Shown here: positions 6,519 to 12,996 of the stretch, in pieces
How positions within the stretch are numbered: position 1 is the first letter of the stretch
Layout of the letters: the number at the start of each line of letters is the position of its first letter
Source of the DNA: an uncultured Candidatus Melainabacteria bacterium
GTDB lineage: Bacteria > Cyanobacteriota > Vampirovibrionia > Gastranaerophilales > Gastranaerophilaceae
Direction of reading: 5' to 3'
Length of the DNA stretch: 12,996 bases
Assembly (NCBI GenBank): GCA_934693215.1
Contig: CAKUVB010000032.1
Location: 1 to 12,996 of the forward strand
Position numbers and translations under genes: made by a program
The notes under the pieces: model-generated
Database searches by the model: none
The model's input: the letters and a program-made list of their open reading frames with translations, nothing else
What the model was told of the DNA's origin: nothing

Positions 6519-7490
6519 TTAAAATTTTAGTATTATTTTGATACTATCTTTTGCTTTGTTTGCTTCAAATCCTTTAATAGCTTCATCAATTGAATATATT
6601 TTAGATATGAATGGTTTAAAGTCGATTCTATTATTTTTTAATAATCTTAGAGCTGGTCCAAATTGACCACATCTTGAACCTAGTACAGTTATTTCGTTAA
6701 TAACAATTGGTGCAAGATTTAGTTCTTTACCAGTTGCTATCGTACTTTTTAATACGAGTACACCTCGTGGTTTTACTAGATTAAGAGAAGTTTCGAATCC
6801 TGAAACAGAACCTGTAGCTTCAACAACTACGTCAAAGTTGTTTGAAACTTTTAATTCATCAAGTAGCATCGTTTTTACACCTTGAGCTTTTGCTATGTCT
6901 AGTTTGTTTTGATGTTTACCAACAAGTGTTACATCAAGGTTTTGAGCATTAAGAGTTAATGCGGTTGTAAGACCTAGTTTTCCATCGCCTAGCACAACAA
7001 CTTTATGAGTAGGTTCTATATGTAGCTGTTCAGTAATTTCGCATGCTGCAGCAAGTGGTTCAACAAAAACTGCTTGTTCGTCAGGTACATTTTCCGGAAC
7101 TTCAAACAAAATATTAGTTGGAAGTGTTATATATTCTGCAAAACAACCGTCTTTTCTCCAAATACCAATTGTGTGTCTATCTGGACAGTGTCTGTAGTTT
7201 TTAACTGCACACCAAGGACAATCTGGTTTCTCACAACCATAGCTAATTTCAGCAACAACTCTTTTGCCAATCAAGGATTTGTCAGCATCATTAACTTCTT
7301 CAACTACACCAACAAATTCGTGTCCTAAAACTCCGCTATATCCCATATAACCTTTTATGATTTCAGCATCAGTATTGCAAATACCAGCCATAGAAACTTT
7401 TATGAGTGCCTCTCCTTTTTGAGGAACTGGTTTTGTATAATCTGTTTTTAACACTAAACCTTCTTTATCATTAAAAACGACAGCTTTCAT
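6519..7490 (-). CDS. Zinc-dependent medium-chain alcohol/polyol dehydrogenase
   Basis: An NAD(P)-dependent oxidoreductase of the MDR superfamily, 323 residues, somewhat short for the family (usually 340-350). The catalytic zinc site is visible as C38 (AGICNTD), H57-E58 (LGHE) and E144 (VEPLA), the polyol-dehydrogenase-like arrangement. The structural zinc site is C86, C91, C94 and C102. The Rossmann nucleotide loop is VVVLGDGKLG (164-173), fitting GxGxxG. The substrate cannot be told from sequence; sorbitol/threonine-dehydrogenase-like enzymes are the nearest in motif style. The start is supported by AAGGAG about 10 bases upstream on the minus strand. It is the first gene of a two-gene operon with the MFS transporter and is divergent from motA; the 177-base intergenic region must hold both promoters, but no convincing -35/-10 pair stands out. 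Confidence 0.85.
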   Translation of the reverse strand: MKAVVFNDKEGLVLKTDYTKPVPQKGEALIKVSMAGICNTDAEIIKGYMGYSGVLGHEFVGVVEEVNDADKSLIGKRVVAEISYGCEKPDCPWCAVKNYRHCPDRHTIGIWRKDGCFAEYITLPTNILFEVPENVPDEQAVFVEPLAAACEITEQLHIEPTHKVVVLGDGKLGLTTALTLNAQNLDVTLVGKHQNKLDIAKAQGVKTMLLDELKVSNNFDVVVEATGSVSGFETSLNLVKPRGVLVLKSTIATGKELNLAPIVINEITVLGSRCGQFGPALRLLKNNRIDFKPFISKIYSIDEAIKGFEANKAKDSIKIILKF

Positions 7491-7667
7491 TTATAACATT
7501 CTCCTTCTTATTTATATGCCAAATTCATATATAAAATTGTAAATCAACTAAAAAAAAAAGTCTAATTTATCTACTCCATTTTGCGTAAATTTTATTGGTT
7601 GTATTAAATTGAATTAATATTATTCCGTCTACTAAAAAAGATATAAGTATATATTGGAGCATAATTC

Positions 7668-8441
7668 ATGGATATTTTTGCAATAGTAGGTTTATTTTTA
7701 GGTGTAGGCTTCATTCTTGTTGGTCAAGCAATGGAAGGTGGTAATATTGGACAACTTTTGCAGATTACAGCAGCCTTTATTGTACTTGGTGGTACTACAG
7801 GTGGTGTTGTTCTTAGTTTCCCTCCGGCAGTTTTAAAAGATGCTGCGGGTTTGTTCAAAGATGTTATTTTTCCACCTAAAGTAGATTTACAAGATTTGAT
7901 AGCTGAGTTGGTAGGTTTTGCAACAAAAGCTAGAAAAGAGGGTGTAATAGCTTTGGAAAAGGAAGCAATAAATGCTTCAGACCCTCTAATGCGTTTTGGT
8001 TTGGAAATCGTAGCCGATGGAACAGATCCTACTCTTGTTCGTGCAATGTTAGAAAATCAAGTTGAGCAATATGAAAATAAAATCATGGGTGCAGCAAAGG
8101 TGTATGAAGCATTTGGAGGTTTTTCTCCAACATTAGGTATCATTGGTGCGGTAATGGGCTTAATTCAAGTTATGCAAAACTTGTCAGACCCTTCTAAACT
8201 AGGTGAGGGTATTGCAGTTGCGTTTGTTGCTACTATTTATGGTTTGGTTGCTGCAAACCTATATATGATTCCTTGTTTTAATAGAATCAAAAATATATAT
8301 TCAAAAATATTTCTTGCAAAAAATGTTATAATTGAAGGTATCCTTGCAATCCAAGCTGGTGAAAGTCCTACATTGATAGGTCGTAAATTAGGTTCATTTA
8401 TTCTTGGTGCAAGCTCAAAAGGAATAGAGGACAATGGCTAA
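7668..8441 (+). CDS. motA: Flagellar motor stator protein MotA
   Basis: A 257-residue inner-membrane stator subunit that forms the ion channel with MotB and pushes on the flagellar rotor. Helices 1 and 2 are at about 1-20 and 31-52. The cytoplasmic loop has the charged stretch KARKEGVIALEKEA (87-100), where MotA residues contact FliG. The signature SPTLGIIGAVMGLI (153-166) begins helix 3 and DPSKLGEGIAVAFVATIYG (174-192) leads into helix 4. Its length is close to PomA and other short-type MotA proteins (about 250-260) rather than E. coli MotA (295). Coupling ion is not decided by sequence here. GGAG at 7656-7659 supports the start. It overlaps motB by 8 bases (ATGGCTAA), so the two are translationally coupled. 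No other flagellar gene is in the window. Confidence 0.95.
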   Translation: MDIFAIVGLFLGVGFILVGQAMEGGNIGQLLQITAAFIVLGGTTGGVVLSFPPAVLKDAAGLFKDVIFPPKVDLQDLIAELVGFATKARKEGVIALEKEAINASDPLMRFGLEIVADGTDPTLVRAMLENQVEQYENKIMGAAKVYEAFGGFSPTLGIIGAVMGLIQVMQNLSDPSKLGEGIAVAFVATIYGLVAANLYMIPCFNRIKNIYSKIFLAKNVIIEGILAIQAGESPTLIGRKLGSFILGASSKGIEDNG

Positions 8442-9492
8442 AAAACCAAAACCACCGGAACATGAAAATCTAGAACGTTGGCTAGTATCTTATGCCGATT
8501 TTATAACATTGCTTTTTGCAACATTTGTTGTGCTATATGCGTTATCTCAAACTGATGTTGCAGAACTTAGCAAAATTGACGAATCTTTGCAAAGAGCTTT
8601 TTCAAAAGTATCTGTATTGCAAGGTAATGATGGTGTTATGGACGGCGGGCAAAGTATAATGGAGGCTGGTGGTGGTTCTGCATTTATACAAGAATTGATG
8701 GCAGAATATATAAGTCCGAAATATGAATCTCAATCATTCGAACAGATAGAGAATTCAATAGAAGATTTGAAAAAGAACGGTGAACTTGAAGGCGTTGATG
8801 CTCAGATAACAGATCAGGGTTTATTGATTACATTTGATGACAAATATTTATTTGCTTCAGGTTCAGTAGATTTAAGTCCGGCTGCCAAAAAACTTCTTGA
8901 TAAAGTCGGAGTTTTAATATATGAAAAATTTGTAATGCATTGTATAAGAGTCGAAGGTCATACAGACCGTACTCCGATAGCATCTGCAAAATTCCCTTCA
9001 AATTGGGAATTGTCAAGTGCTAGGGCTTGTACGATAGTTAGGTATTTAATTTCTAGATTTAAGTTTAATCCGTCGCTTTTTTCTGCTGTTGGATATGCAG
9101 ATACTCGTCCTGCAGGTGCAGGAAAAGTTCAAAGAGATGCAAGCAAGGATAGACGTGTTGAAATACTTGTTCTCAAAAACAAATTTAGTTCTCTTGAAAA
9201 ACCTCAAAACAATGTTTTGAAAATGTCCAAGGAACAACAGTTAAAATTACAAACAGAAAGAAAAGAACTTGTATCTTCTATAAAATCTTCAAATAATATT
9301 TCTCCAGCCGCACAGGCTCTATTAAAAGGAAATAATTCACAGAAACGTAGAGTTATAGATATGAGAAATTATGCTGAATCAAAAGGTATAACTCTTGATA
9401 ATAAAGAATTATATAATCGTGTTGGAGTTCCAAAATACGATATGCGTGATAAAAGTGTAGAAAAACAGTTAGAGAATAATGAAGAATATTAA
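8434..9492 (+). CDS. motB: Flagellar motor stator protein MotB with long C-terminal tail
   Basis: A 352-residue stator subunit, anchored by one helix and bound to peptidoglycan. WLVSYADFITLLFATFVVLYALS (16-38) is the transmembrane helix; D22 is the ion-carrying Asp equivalent to E. coli MotB D32. Residues 40-60 (DVAELSKIDESLQRAF) match the plug/linker region. An OmpA-like peptidoglycan-binding domain spans about 125-248, with VEGHTDRTPI (173-182), NWELSSARA (190-198) and the final DRRVEILV (239-246). After that domain, where most MotB proteins end, about 100 further residues follow: Lys/Gln-rich, then RNYAESKGITLDNKELYNRVGVP. No domain is recognised there. The start lies inside the end of motA, with AGAGG just upstream. 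Expected to act only as a complex with MotA. Confidence 0.93.
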   Translation: MAKKPKPPEHENLERWLVSYADFITLLFATFVVLYALSQTDVAELSKIDESLQRAFSKVSVLQGNDGVMDGGQSIMEAGGGSAFIQELMAEYISPKYESQSFEQIENSIEDLKKNGELEGVDAQITDQGLLITFDDKYLFASGSVDLSPAAKKLLDKVGVLIYEKFVMHCIRVEGHTDRTPIASAKFPSNWELSSARACTIVRYLISRFKFNPSLFSAVGYADTRPAGAGKVQRDASKDRRVEILVLKNKFSSLEKPQNNVLKMSKEQQLKLQTERKELVSSIKSSNNISPAAQALLKGNNSQKRRVIDMRNYAESKGITLDNKELYNRVGVPKYDMRDKSVEKQLENNEEY

Positions 9493-9495
9493 AAT

Positions 9496-10146
9496 ATGAT
9501 TGAATATTATGTAGGTTTATCATTGGCACCTTCTGCCACAATAGAAACAGGTATTGCAGTATTAGATCAAAATAATACAATGATTTTAGTTGATAAATTT
9601 TTTACGATGAAAGATGTGCAACATTTTTTTGATAATTATTCTTCGCTAAAGAACTCAAAAATTTGTATTTCTTTACCTTGGGATAATACATTGATGACTG
9701 GTAAATGGCGAATTCTATCAAAACCTTATCAATTGATTAATACAACAAACAAACAAAAATTTTTAAATGTTGATAACTGGACTCAACGATTCTCAACAAG
9801 AGGGTGTGATTATTTTATGTCTTTAGTTGAGGATAGAGGGGCTGATATAAGTCGATATGATTTGTATTTGTCAAAGTTGAAATTAAACCTATATTCAAAC
9901 TATAAACAACGTTCTCCTGCAGATTGTAAATTTTTGCAAAATATTTTAAGGACAGAATTCGGATTTTCAGATATTCCGAATAATATGATGCCGGCAGGAG
10001 CTTTGGAAGCGATGATAGGGGCTTTGGTAGCACGAGAAAAGGCTCGTAATAATTTTGAGGTATTATACAAGTTTAAAGGACTTGATGTTGAAAATGTGCG
10101 TGATTCACATTTAGTTTATAAAGCTCCTTTAACCCCTGTAGAGTAA
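9496..10146 (+). CDS. DUF429-like / RNase H-fold-like protein, function unknown
   Basis: A 216-residue soluble protein starting 3 bases after motB, so in the motAB transcript. The beginning (EYYVGLSLAPSATIETGIAVLD, 3-24) looks like a first RNase H-fold hairpin, the middle (KICISLPWDN, 55-64) like the next strand, and the end (MPAGALEAMIGALVAREKA, 165-183) like the C-terminal helix of DUF429 predicted nucleases. In that family the first strand usually carries an Asp (GIDxA); here it is Ser (GLSLA), so a nuclease active site would be incomplete. The assignment rests on pattern memory and is tentative. It has no signal peptide or membrane segment. The SD is weak. The last 74 bases overlap the coaX gene on the other strand. 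A direct role in motility is not implied by position alone. Confidence 0.5.
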   Translation: MIEYYVGLSLAPSATIETGIAVLDQNNTMILVDKFFTMKDVQHFFDNYSSLKNSKICISLPWDNTLMTGKWRILSKPYQLINTTNKQKFLNVDNWTQRFSTRGCDYFMSLVEDRGADISRYDLYLSKLKLNLYSNYKQRSPADCKFLQNILRTEFGFSDIPNNMMPAGALEAMIGALVAREKARNNFEVLYKFKGLDVENVRDSHLVYKAPLTPVE

Positions 10147-10855
10147 GAGTTGGGTTTACATAATCAAATTTGCGATTCATGTATTGTGAAATTAGTTCAC
10201 AGTTACCACCAGTTGCTACAATTGTAGCTTTTTCACCGATTTCGTTTTCACATTCGGATAGAAGTCCTTCTACCATACAGGCAGTTCCTCGAATAACACC
10301 TGATAGAATTGCATCAAGAGTGTTATCTCCAATAGCTGTTTTGGATATAGTTGCATCAAGTTTTGGAAGTTTTGATGTACACTTACTAAGCGAAGTTAGT
10401 TGTGTATTAATACCGGGAGCAATTACACCACCTATAAATTCCCCTTTAGAGTTAACGATATCAAAAGTGTTTGCTGTTCCAAAATCTACAACAATCACAG
10501 GCAATTTGTATAATTGAGCAGCTGCAATTCCGTTTGCAATTCTATCTGCACCAATTTCGTTGTTGTCTTTAAGCTTTAATTTGATACCAATATCAATATT
10601 TGGAGAAAGAATTATAGATTCAATTCCAAATGTTAATAAAATAGCATCATATAAAATTTTGTCCAATCCATTCACGACAGAAGCTATTATGCAACTGTCA
10701 ATGCAATCAGATTCTATTGATTCAGTTAATAATTCTTTGTAGTCATTTACAGAATAATGAATATTAGATGGTATTCTTTTAATACTATCTAGTTTTTCTC
10801 CATTAAAAAGACCAATGGTTATACTTGTGTTTCCTATATCAAGTGTTAGTAACAT
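10073..10855 (-). CDS. coaX: Type III pantothenate kinase
   Basis: Catalyses ATP-dependent phosphorylation of pantothenate, the first step of coenzyme A synthesis, in the cytoplasm; CoaX enzymes are insensitive to CoA feedback and need a monovalent cation. ASKHA-fold motifs are clear: DIGNTSITIGLF (6-17, phosphate 1), GADRIANGIAA (102-112, with the catalytic-base Asp D104), VVDFGTANTFD (122-132, phosphate 2) and IGGVIAPG (141-148). At 260 residues it is of normal length, but family proteins usually end soon after the TLxGLxxxY(x)N segment (236-249); here 11 more residues (VNHAHFQHQVL) follow, inside the overlap with the facing gene. SD AAGGGA lies 8 bases before the ATG and is buried in a hairpin (10854-10885). 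A 67-residue gene lies 56 bases upstream on the same strand, so co-transcription is likely. Confidence 0.95.
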   Translation of the reverse strand: MLLTLDIGNTSITIGLFNGEKLDSIKRIPSNIHYSVNDYKELLTESIESDCIDSCIIASVVNGLDKILYDAILLTFGIESIILSPNIDIGIKLKLKDNNEIGADRIANGIAAAQLYKLPVIVVDFGTANTFDIVNSKGEFIGGVIAPGINTQLTSLSKCTSKLPKLDATISKTAIGDNTLDAILSGVIRGTACMVEGLLSECENEIGEKATIVATGGNCELISQYMNRKFDYVNPTLTLQGLKELYKLNVNHAHFQHQVL

Positions 10856-10885
10856 ACAATTAATCCCTTATAGGGCTAATTGTAT
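10853..10885 (-). promoter_or_regulatory. Hairpin leader covering SD and start codon of coaX
   Basis: Read on the minus strand, ATACAATTA (10885-10877) pairs perfectly over 9 bp with TAATTGTAT (10862-10854). Inside, CCCT and AGGG pair over 4 bp around a 3-nt loop, separated from the outer stem by a 1x2 internal loop. The 3' arm contains the SD AAGGGA and the outer stem reaches the first two bases of the coaX ATG (10855-10853). As RNA this would hide the ribosome binding site; as DNA it is a palindrome that could bind a repressor. There is no T-run, so it is not an obvious terminator. Confidence 0.55.
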
Positions 10886-10911
10886 ATCAAACATGCTCAA
10901 TATGAAACAAG

Positions 10912-11115
10912 TTATTGTCTATATGCTGTTGAAGAAACACTGTTATTGTCTGGTGCTTTCATATTACCTGCTAGTATATTTCCAAGATTATTTACCAAAT
11001 TAGCACCTGCATGAAATACTTTTCTGATAGGATCATCTTCTTCAGGTTTTCTTTTTATCGTTCCAGGATTGTAGTCAAATCTATGTCCTGCTGATTGTAT
11101 TCCACCGTTTCTCAT
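10912..11115 (-). CDS. Small hypothetical protein upstream of coaX
   Basis: A 67-residue polar protein beginning MRNGGIQSAGHRFDYNPG, with an acidic/basic middle (KRKPEEDDPIRK) and a short amphipathic segment (VFHAGANLVNNLGNILAG) near the end. No domain is recognised and there is no signal peptide. The frame is open for 21 codons further upstream, but the ATG at 11115 is chosen because GGAGG stands 7 bases before it and the upstream codons run through the AT-repeat promoter region. It is followed by coaX after 56 bases and is divergent from the 238-residue hypothetical gene, with which it shares a 13-nt upstream box. Confidence 0.65.
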   Translation of the reverse strand: MRNGGIQSAGHRFDYNPGTIKRKPEEDDPIRKVFHAGANLVNNLGNILAGNMKAPDNNSVSSTAYRQ

Positions 11116-11142
11116 GTTTTGTCCTCCATAAATAAGGTTACA

Positions 11143-11155
11143 TATATATAAAGTA
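11143..11155 (-). promoter_or_regulatory. AT box upstream of the 67-residue gene
   Basis: TACTTTATATATA on the minus strand, starting 40 bases before the ATG at 11115. The same 13 bases occur on the plus strand at 11269-11281 at nearly the same distance from the divergent gene. It probably includes a -10 element; no good -35 is seen. Confidence 0.4.
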
Positions 11156-11193
11156 TATATATAAGAAATAATTGACATTTTTTGAGGAGCTTC

Positions 11194-11232
11194 TTTACAA
11201 ATGTTTACAAGAAAAATGTTAATTTATGTAAA
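11194..11232. promoter_or_regulatory. TTTACAA repeats in the divergent intergenic region
   Basis: TTTACAA occurs at 11194-11200 and 11204-11210, 10 bases (one helical turn) apart, and TGTAAA, its inverse, follows at about 11227-11232. They lie midway between the two divergent genes, so they could be a shared operator. The words are short and AT-rich, so chance is possible. Confidence 0.25.
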
Positions 11233-11268
11233 AATTTCGCTGATTTATGCAAAAAAGATGAAAAAAAA

Positions 11269-11281
11269 TACTTTATATATA
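11269..11281 (+). promoter_or_regulatory. AT box upstream of the 238-residue gene
   Basis: TACTTTATATATA on the plus strand, starting 41 bases before the ATG at 11310, mirror image of the box at 11143-11155. Likely -10 region of the gene, possibly of an alternative holoenzyme because no standard -35 accompanies it. Confidence 0.4.
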
Positions 11282-11309
11282 AGTGTGTTAGTTAATTTTG
11301 AAGGTAGTA

Positions 11310-12026
11310 ATGACAGTAGCTCTATCAAATGCGGTAAGAAAAGCTTGGTTTGCATATACCAACAATGAGAAAGGTCAAAATCTTGCTCGTGCTGATCGTA
11401 TGGAAAGAAAAATTACTTCATATTGTCAAGATGTTGGAGTTGCTGGTGATTTAGTATCTGTAGCGAAAGATACTACTAGAGGTGCTCAATGTTTTAATTC
11501 ATTAGCAGCAACAATGAAAACTACAGAAGCTTCAAGTAAGTTGCTTGAATACACAGGAAAAGCTGTAAATTTAGCAGGAAAAGTCGTAAACCCAATATTG
11601 TGTGTTGCAAGTTTATCAAGAGCTTTATCAGAAGAAGATAAAAAATCAGCAATGATTCAAGAGTCAGGTGCGATGTTGGGCATGTTCTTGTTTGAAGGAG
11701 TTACTAAACAAGCTTTAAGTCTTACTAAAGATACAGGTTTATGGAGTAAATTCTGCGCAAAAATAGCAACACCACTATCAAAGGCATTAAAATCTACTGG
11801 TTTTATCGCAAAATTACCAAACAATAAATATACTGCAATCTTAAAAGGGTTAACATTTATAGCTGCATCTTGTACAGGTTTTGCTTTAGGTAAAAGTTTA
11901 GGTAAATCAATCACAAAAAACACAACAGAAAAAGATTTTCAAATGAAAAAATTATTGTTAGAGCAACAGCAACTAGCAAAACTTACTGCTCCTCAAGATG
12001 GAATAAAAGCTAATGCAGTAGCTTAG
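11310..12026 (+). CDS. Hypothetical protein with hydrophobic segments
   Basis: A 238-residue protein, not recognised. The N-terminus (1-85) is basic, Ala-rich and polar. Three moderately hydrophobic stretches follow: about 88-104 (AGKVVNPILCVASL...), 117-134 (ESGAMLGMFLFEG...) and 174-196 (AILKGLTFIAASCTGFALGKSLG). The last is the best transmembrane candidate, and small-residue spacing there (GFALGKSLGKS) resembles a glycine-zipper. The C-terminus is Gln/Leu-rich (LLLEQQQLAKL), perhaps a short coiled coil. No signal peptide is seen. The start at 11310 has GAAGG 5 bases upstream; the in-frame TTG at 11298 would lie before that SD and is rejected. Its TAG overlaps the stop codon of the facing membrane protein gene. 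Membrane insertion or peripheral association is inferred only. Confidence 0.65.
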   Translation: MTVALSNAVRKAWFAYTNNEKGQNLARADRMERKITSYCQDVGVAGDLVSVAKDTTRGAQCFNSLAATMKTTEASSKLLEYTGKAVNLAGKVVNPILCVASLSRALSEEDKKSAMIQESGAMLGMFLFEGVTKQALSLTKDTGLWSKFCAKIATPLSKALKSTGFIAKLPNNKYTAILKGLTFIAASCTGFALGKSLGKSITKNTTEKDFQMKKLLLEQQQLAKLTAPQDGIKANAVA

Positions 12027-12724
12027 TTGTTGATTTTGATTTTTCCAGTTTCTTTGTATAGAACTTCAAAATTAGATTTTGAATGTTTATAATTTTGAAT
12101 AGTTGCTTCCATTGAGATATTAAATATTAAATATATTAACGGAACTGCAATTATAAATGTTACAACTCCTAGCATTAATTTTGCAACTGCTTCTTTGCGT
12201 TGTTGTTCTTGTCTTTGAGCTTCTGATATATTCCTTTGGTCATGCAAAACTTCATTAATTAGTTGTTTTCGCTCAGCTAGACTTAATGAATCAATATACT
12301 TTTCGTTATCTTTATCAATATAGATAACATACTTTTTGTAAACTGCATTCATTTTTGCTTCTTCAAGAGGATCTATCGATTGTTGTTCTTGAGGTCGTGG
12401 GGTTTCTTCCGGAGTTTTAGGTCGTTCCATTATTTCTCCGGTTATATTAACAGCTCCGTTTTCTGCTGGTAAACCTTCAGGAATTTGTATATTTTCTTGT
12501 AAAGGATTTTCTTTTTCTTCTGTTTCTTCTGTTAAATTCATTTTGTCTTGTTCTTCTTTTGCTCGTTGTTCTAATTGCATGAGCAAATCAGGTGTAATAT
12601 CAGAATCTGCTAATGTTAAAAGATTGTTAACATCAATAGGGTCATTTTCGCTGAATATATCACCTTGTCCTTTTGGTTCGTTAATCTTATTAATTGTATT
12701 CGGTTTTTCTTTTTTGTTATCCAA
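12023..12724 (-). CDS. Hypothetical single-pass (tail-anchor-like) membrane protein
   Basis: A 233-residue protein with a long polar, Glu/Pro-rich, probably disordered N-terminal part (1-120) and a charged helical part with coiled-coil character (120-182, ending SEAQRQEQQRKEAVAKL). One clear transmembrane helix follows at about 183-203 (LMLGVVTFIIAVPLIYLIF), then a 30-residue tail. The basic residues before the helix and lack of a signal peptide suggest the large domain stays in the cytoplasm. No family is recognised. The frame starts at a TTG (12724-12722) preceded by GAGAG about 9 bases upstream; no ATG with a better SD exists nearby. A strong promoter match lies directly upstream (12759-12787). 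Its stop overlaps that of the convergent hypothetical gene. Confidence 0.7.
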   Translation of the reverse strand: MDNKKEKPNTINKINEPKGQGDIFSENDPIDVNNLLTLADSDITPDLLMQLEQRAKEEQDKMNLTEETEEKENPLQENIQIPEGLPAENGAVNITGEIMERPKTPEETPRPQEQQSIDPLEEAKMNAVYKKYVIYIDKDNEKYIDSLSLAERKQLINEVLHDQRNISEAQRQEQQRKEAVAKLMLGVVTFIIAVPLIYLIFNISMEATIQNYKHSKSNFEVLYKETGKIKINN

Positions 12725-12758
12725 ATCTACAACTCTCTCTTTTTGTATTATAATATGA

Positions 12759-12787
12759 ATTATACAATGTATTGTTTAAATATTCAA
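12759..12787 (-). promoter_or_regulatory. Sigma-70-type promoter for the tail-anchored protein gene
   Basis: On the minus strand TTGAAT (12787-12782), a 17-base spacer and a perfect TATAAT (12764-12759). Transcription would start near 12752, about 28 bases before the TTG start codon, which fits well. It lies back to back with the start of the kinase gene at 12802. Confidence 0.6.
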
Positions 12788-12801
12788 TGAGTAGAGGGAA
12801 A

Positions 12802-12996
12802 ATGAAAATAGATAAAACTAAGTTAATTGCATTGGTTGAAAAGTTAAATACTTCAAGAATATTGGTTGTTGGCGATTTAGCTTTAGATGAAATGGTATAT
12901 GGTGATACTGAAAGAATATCAAGAGAAGCTCCAGTATTGATTCTAAAACATAGTCATACAAATCTTATTTTGGGTGCAGCATCTAATGCAGCACAT
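12802..12996 (+). CDS. PfkB-family kinase, RfaE/HldE heptose-kinase-like (N-terminal part)
   Basis: The first 65 residues of a gene that continues beyond the window. ILVVGDLALDEMVYGDTERISREAPVLILK (20-49) closely follows the beginning of the RfaE/HldE kinase domain (VLVVGDxMLDxYxxGxxxRISPEAPVPVV), and LGAASNAAH (57-65) stands where the GGAANVA substrate-binding loop occurs. This family phosphorylates D-glycero-D-manno-heptose 7-phosphate on the route to ADP-heptose, used in lipopolysaccharide cores. Here the loop has Gly-Ala-Ala-Ser in place of Gly-Gly-Ala-Ala. Whether a nucleotidyltransferase domain follows (full HldE) or the protein is kinase only cannot be seen. AGAGGGAA just before the ATG is the SD. 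It is divergent from the membrane protein gene. Confidence 0.8.
   Translation, partial: MKIDKTKLIALVEKLNTSRILVVGDLALDEMVYGDTERISREAPVLILKHSHTNLILGAASNAAH

Noticed and set aside
10170..10742. Plus-strand open frames across coaX
   Set aside because: Antisense shadows of a gene with all CoaX motifs.
11172..11200. TTGACA on the plus strand as a promoter -35
   Set aside because: At 17 bases spacing the next hexamer is TTACAA, not a -10, and it is too far from the gene start at 11310.
11298..11309. TTG start at 11298 for the 238-residue protein
   Set aside because: GAAGG lies downstream of it and serves the ATG at 11310.
1..12996. CRISPR array, tRNA, rRNA, integrase or transposase genes
   Set aside because: No regularly spaced repeats, no cloverleaf sequences with conserved T-loop, and no recombinase motifs were found on either strand.

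Overview
This is an AT-rich, gene-dense bacterial window. The best guess is a gut-type member of the Gastranaerophilales (Vampirovibrionia, formerly Melainabacteria). The reasons are the very low GC, the N-terminal FNGYKTSF-type segment on one protein, an EF-hand plus calpain-like protease, flagellar stator genes, a type III pantothenate kinase and, at the right edge, a heptose-kinase-like gene that suggests a diderm cell envelope. This placement is inference: there is no rRNA or tRNA, and another low-GC diderm lineage is possible.

Left part (1-5361), accessory in character. A possible tail of an upstream gene is followed by a stand-alone PLD-superfamily nuclease with an uncharacterised C-terminal half (293-1495). 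Next comes a gene-poor stretch bounded by two inverted copies of a palindromic repeat (1715-2060), the left copy lying inside a doubtful minus-strand ORF. Then comes a protein with a complete set of kinase-fold motifs (2162-3073). Its stop overlaps the start of a small downstream gene that carries one nonsense codon and one frameshift (3070-3281). Facing it is a 654-residue EF-hand/calpain-like cysteine protease (3289-5253, minus).

Middle part (5362-10146). A minus-strand pair encodes a zinc-dependent medium-chain dehydrogenase followed by an Fsr-type MFS transporter. Divergent from it is motA-motB, with overlapping genes, followed 3 nt later by a gene for a DUF429-like, RNase H-fold-like protein. 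That last gene overlaps the end of coaX tail to tail by 74 nt.

Right part (10073-12996). coaX (minus) has a hairpin leader that covers its ribosome binding site and start. Upstream of it on the same strand is a 67-residue hypothetical gene. That gene diverges from a 238-residue hypothetical gene, and the same 13-nt AT box lies about 40 nt before each start codon. The 238-residue gene meets a probable tail-anchored membrane protein (minus) with overlapping stop codons. The window ends inside a RfaE/HldE-type PfkB kinase gene.

No CRISPR array, tRNA, rRNA, transposase or integrase gene was seen. Best candidates for something undescribed: the PLD nuclease fused to a helix-hairpin-helix-like tail, the kinase-fold protein with its broken partner, the calpain-like protease with an altered third catalytic position, and the coaX leader hairpin.
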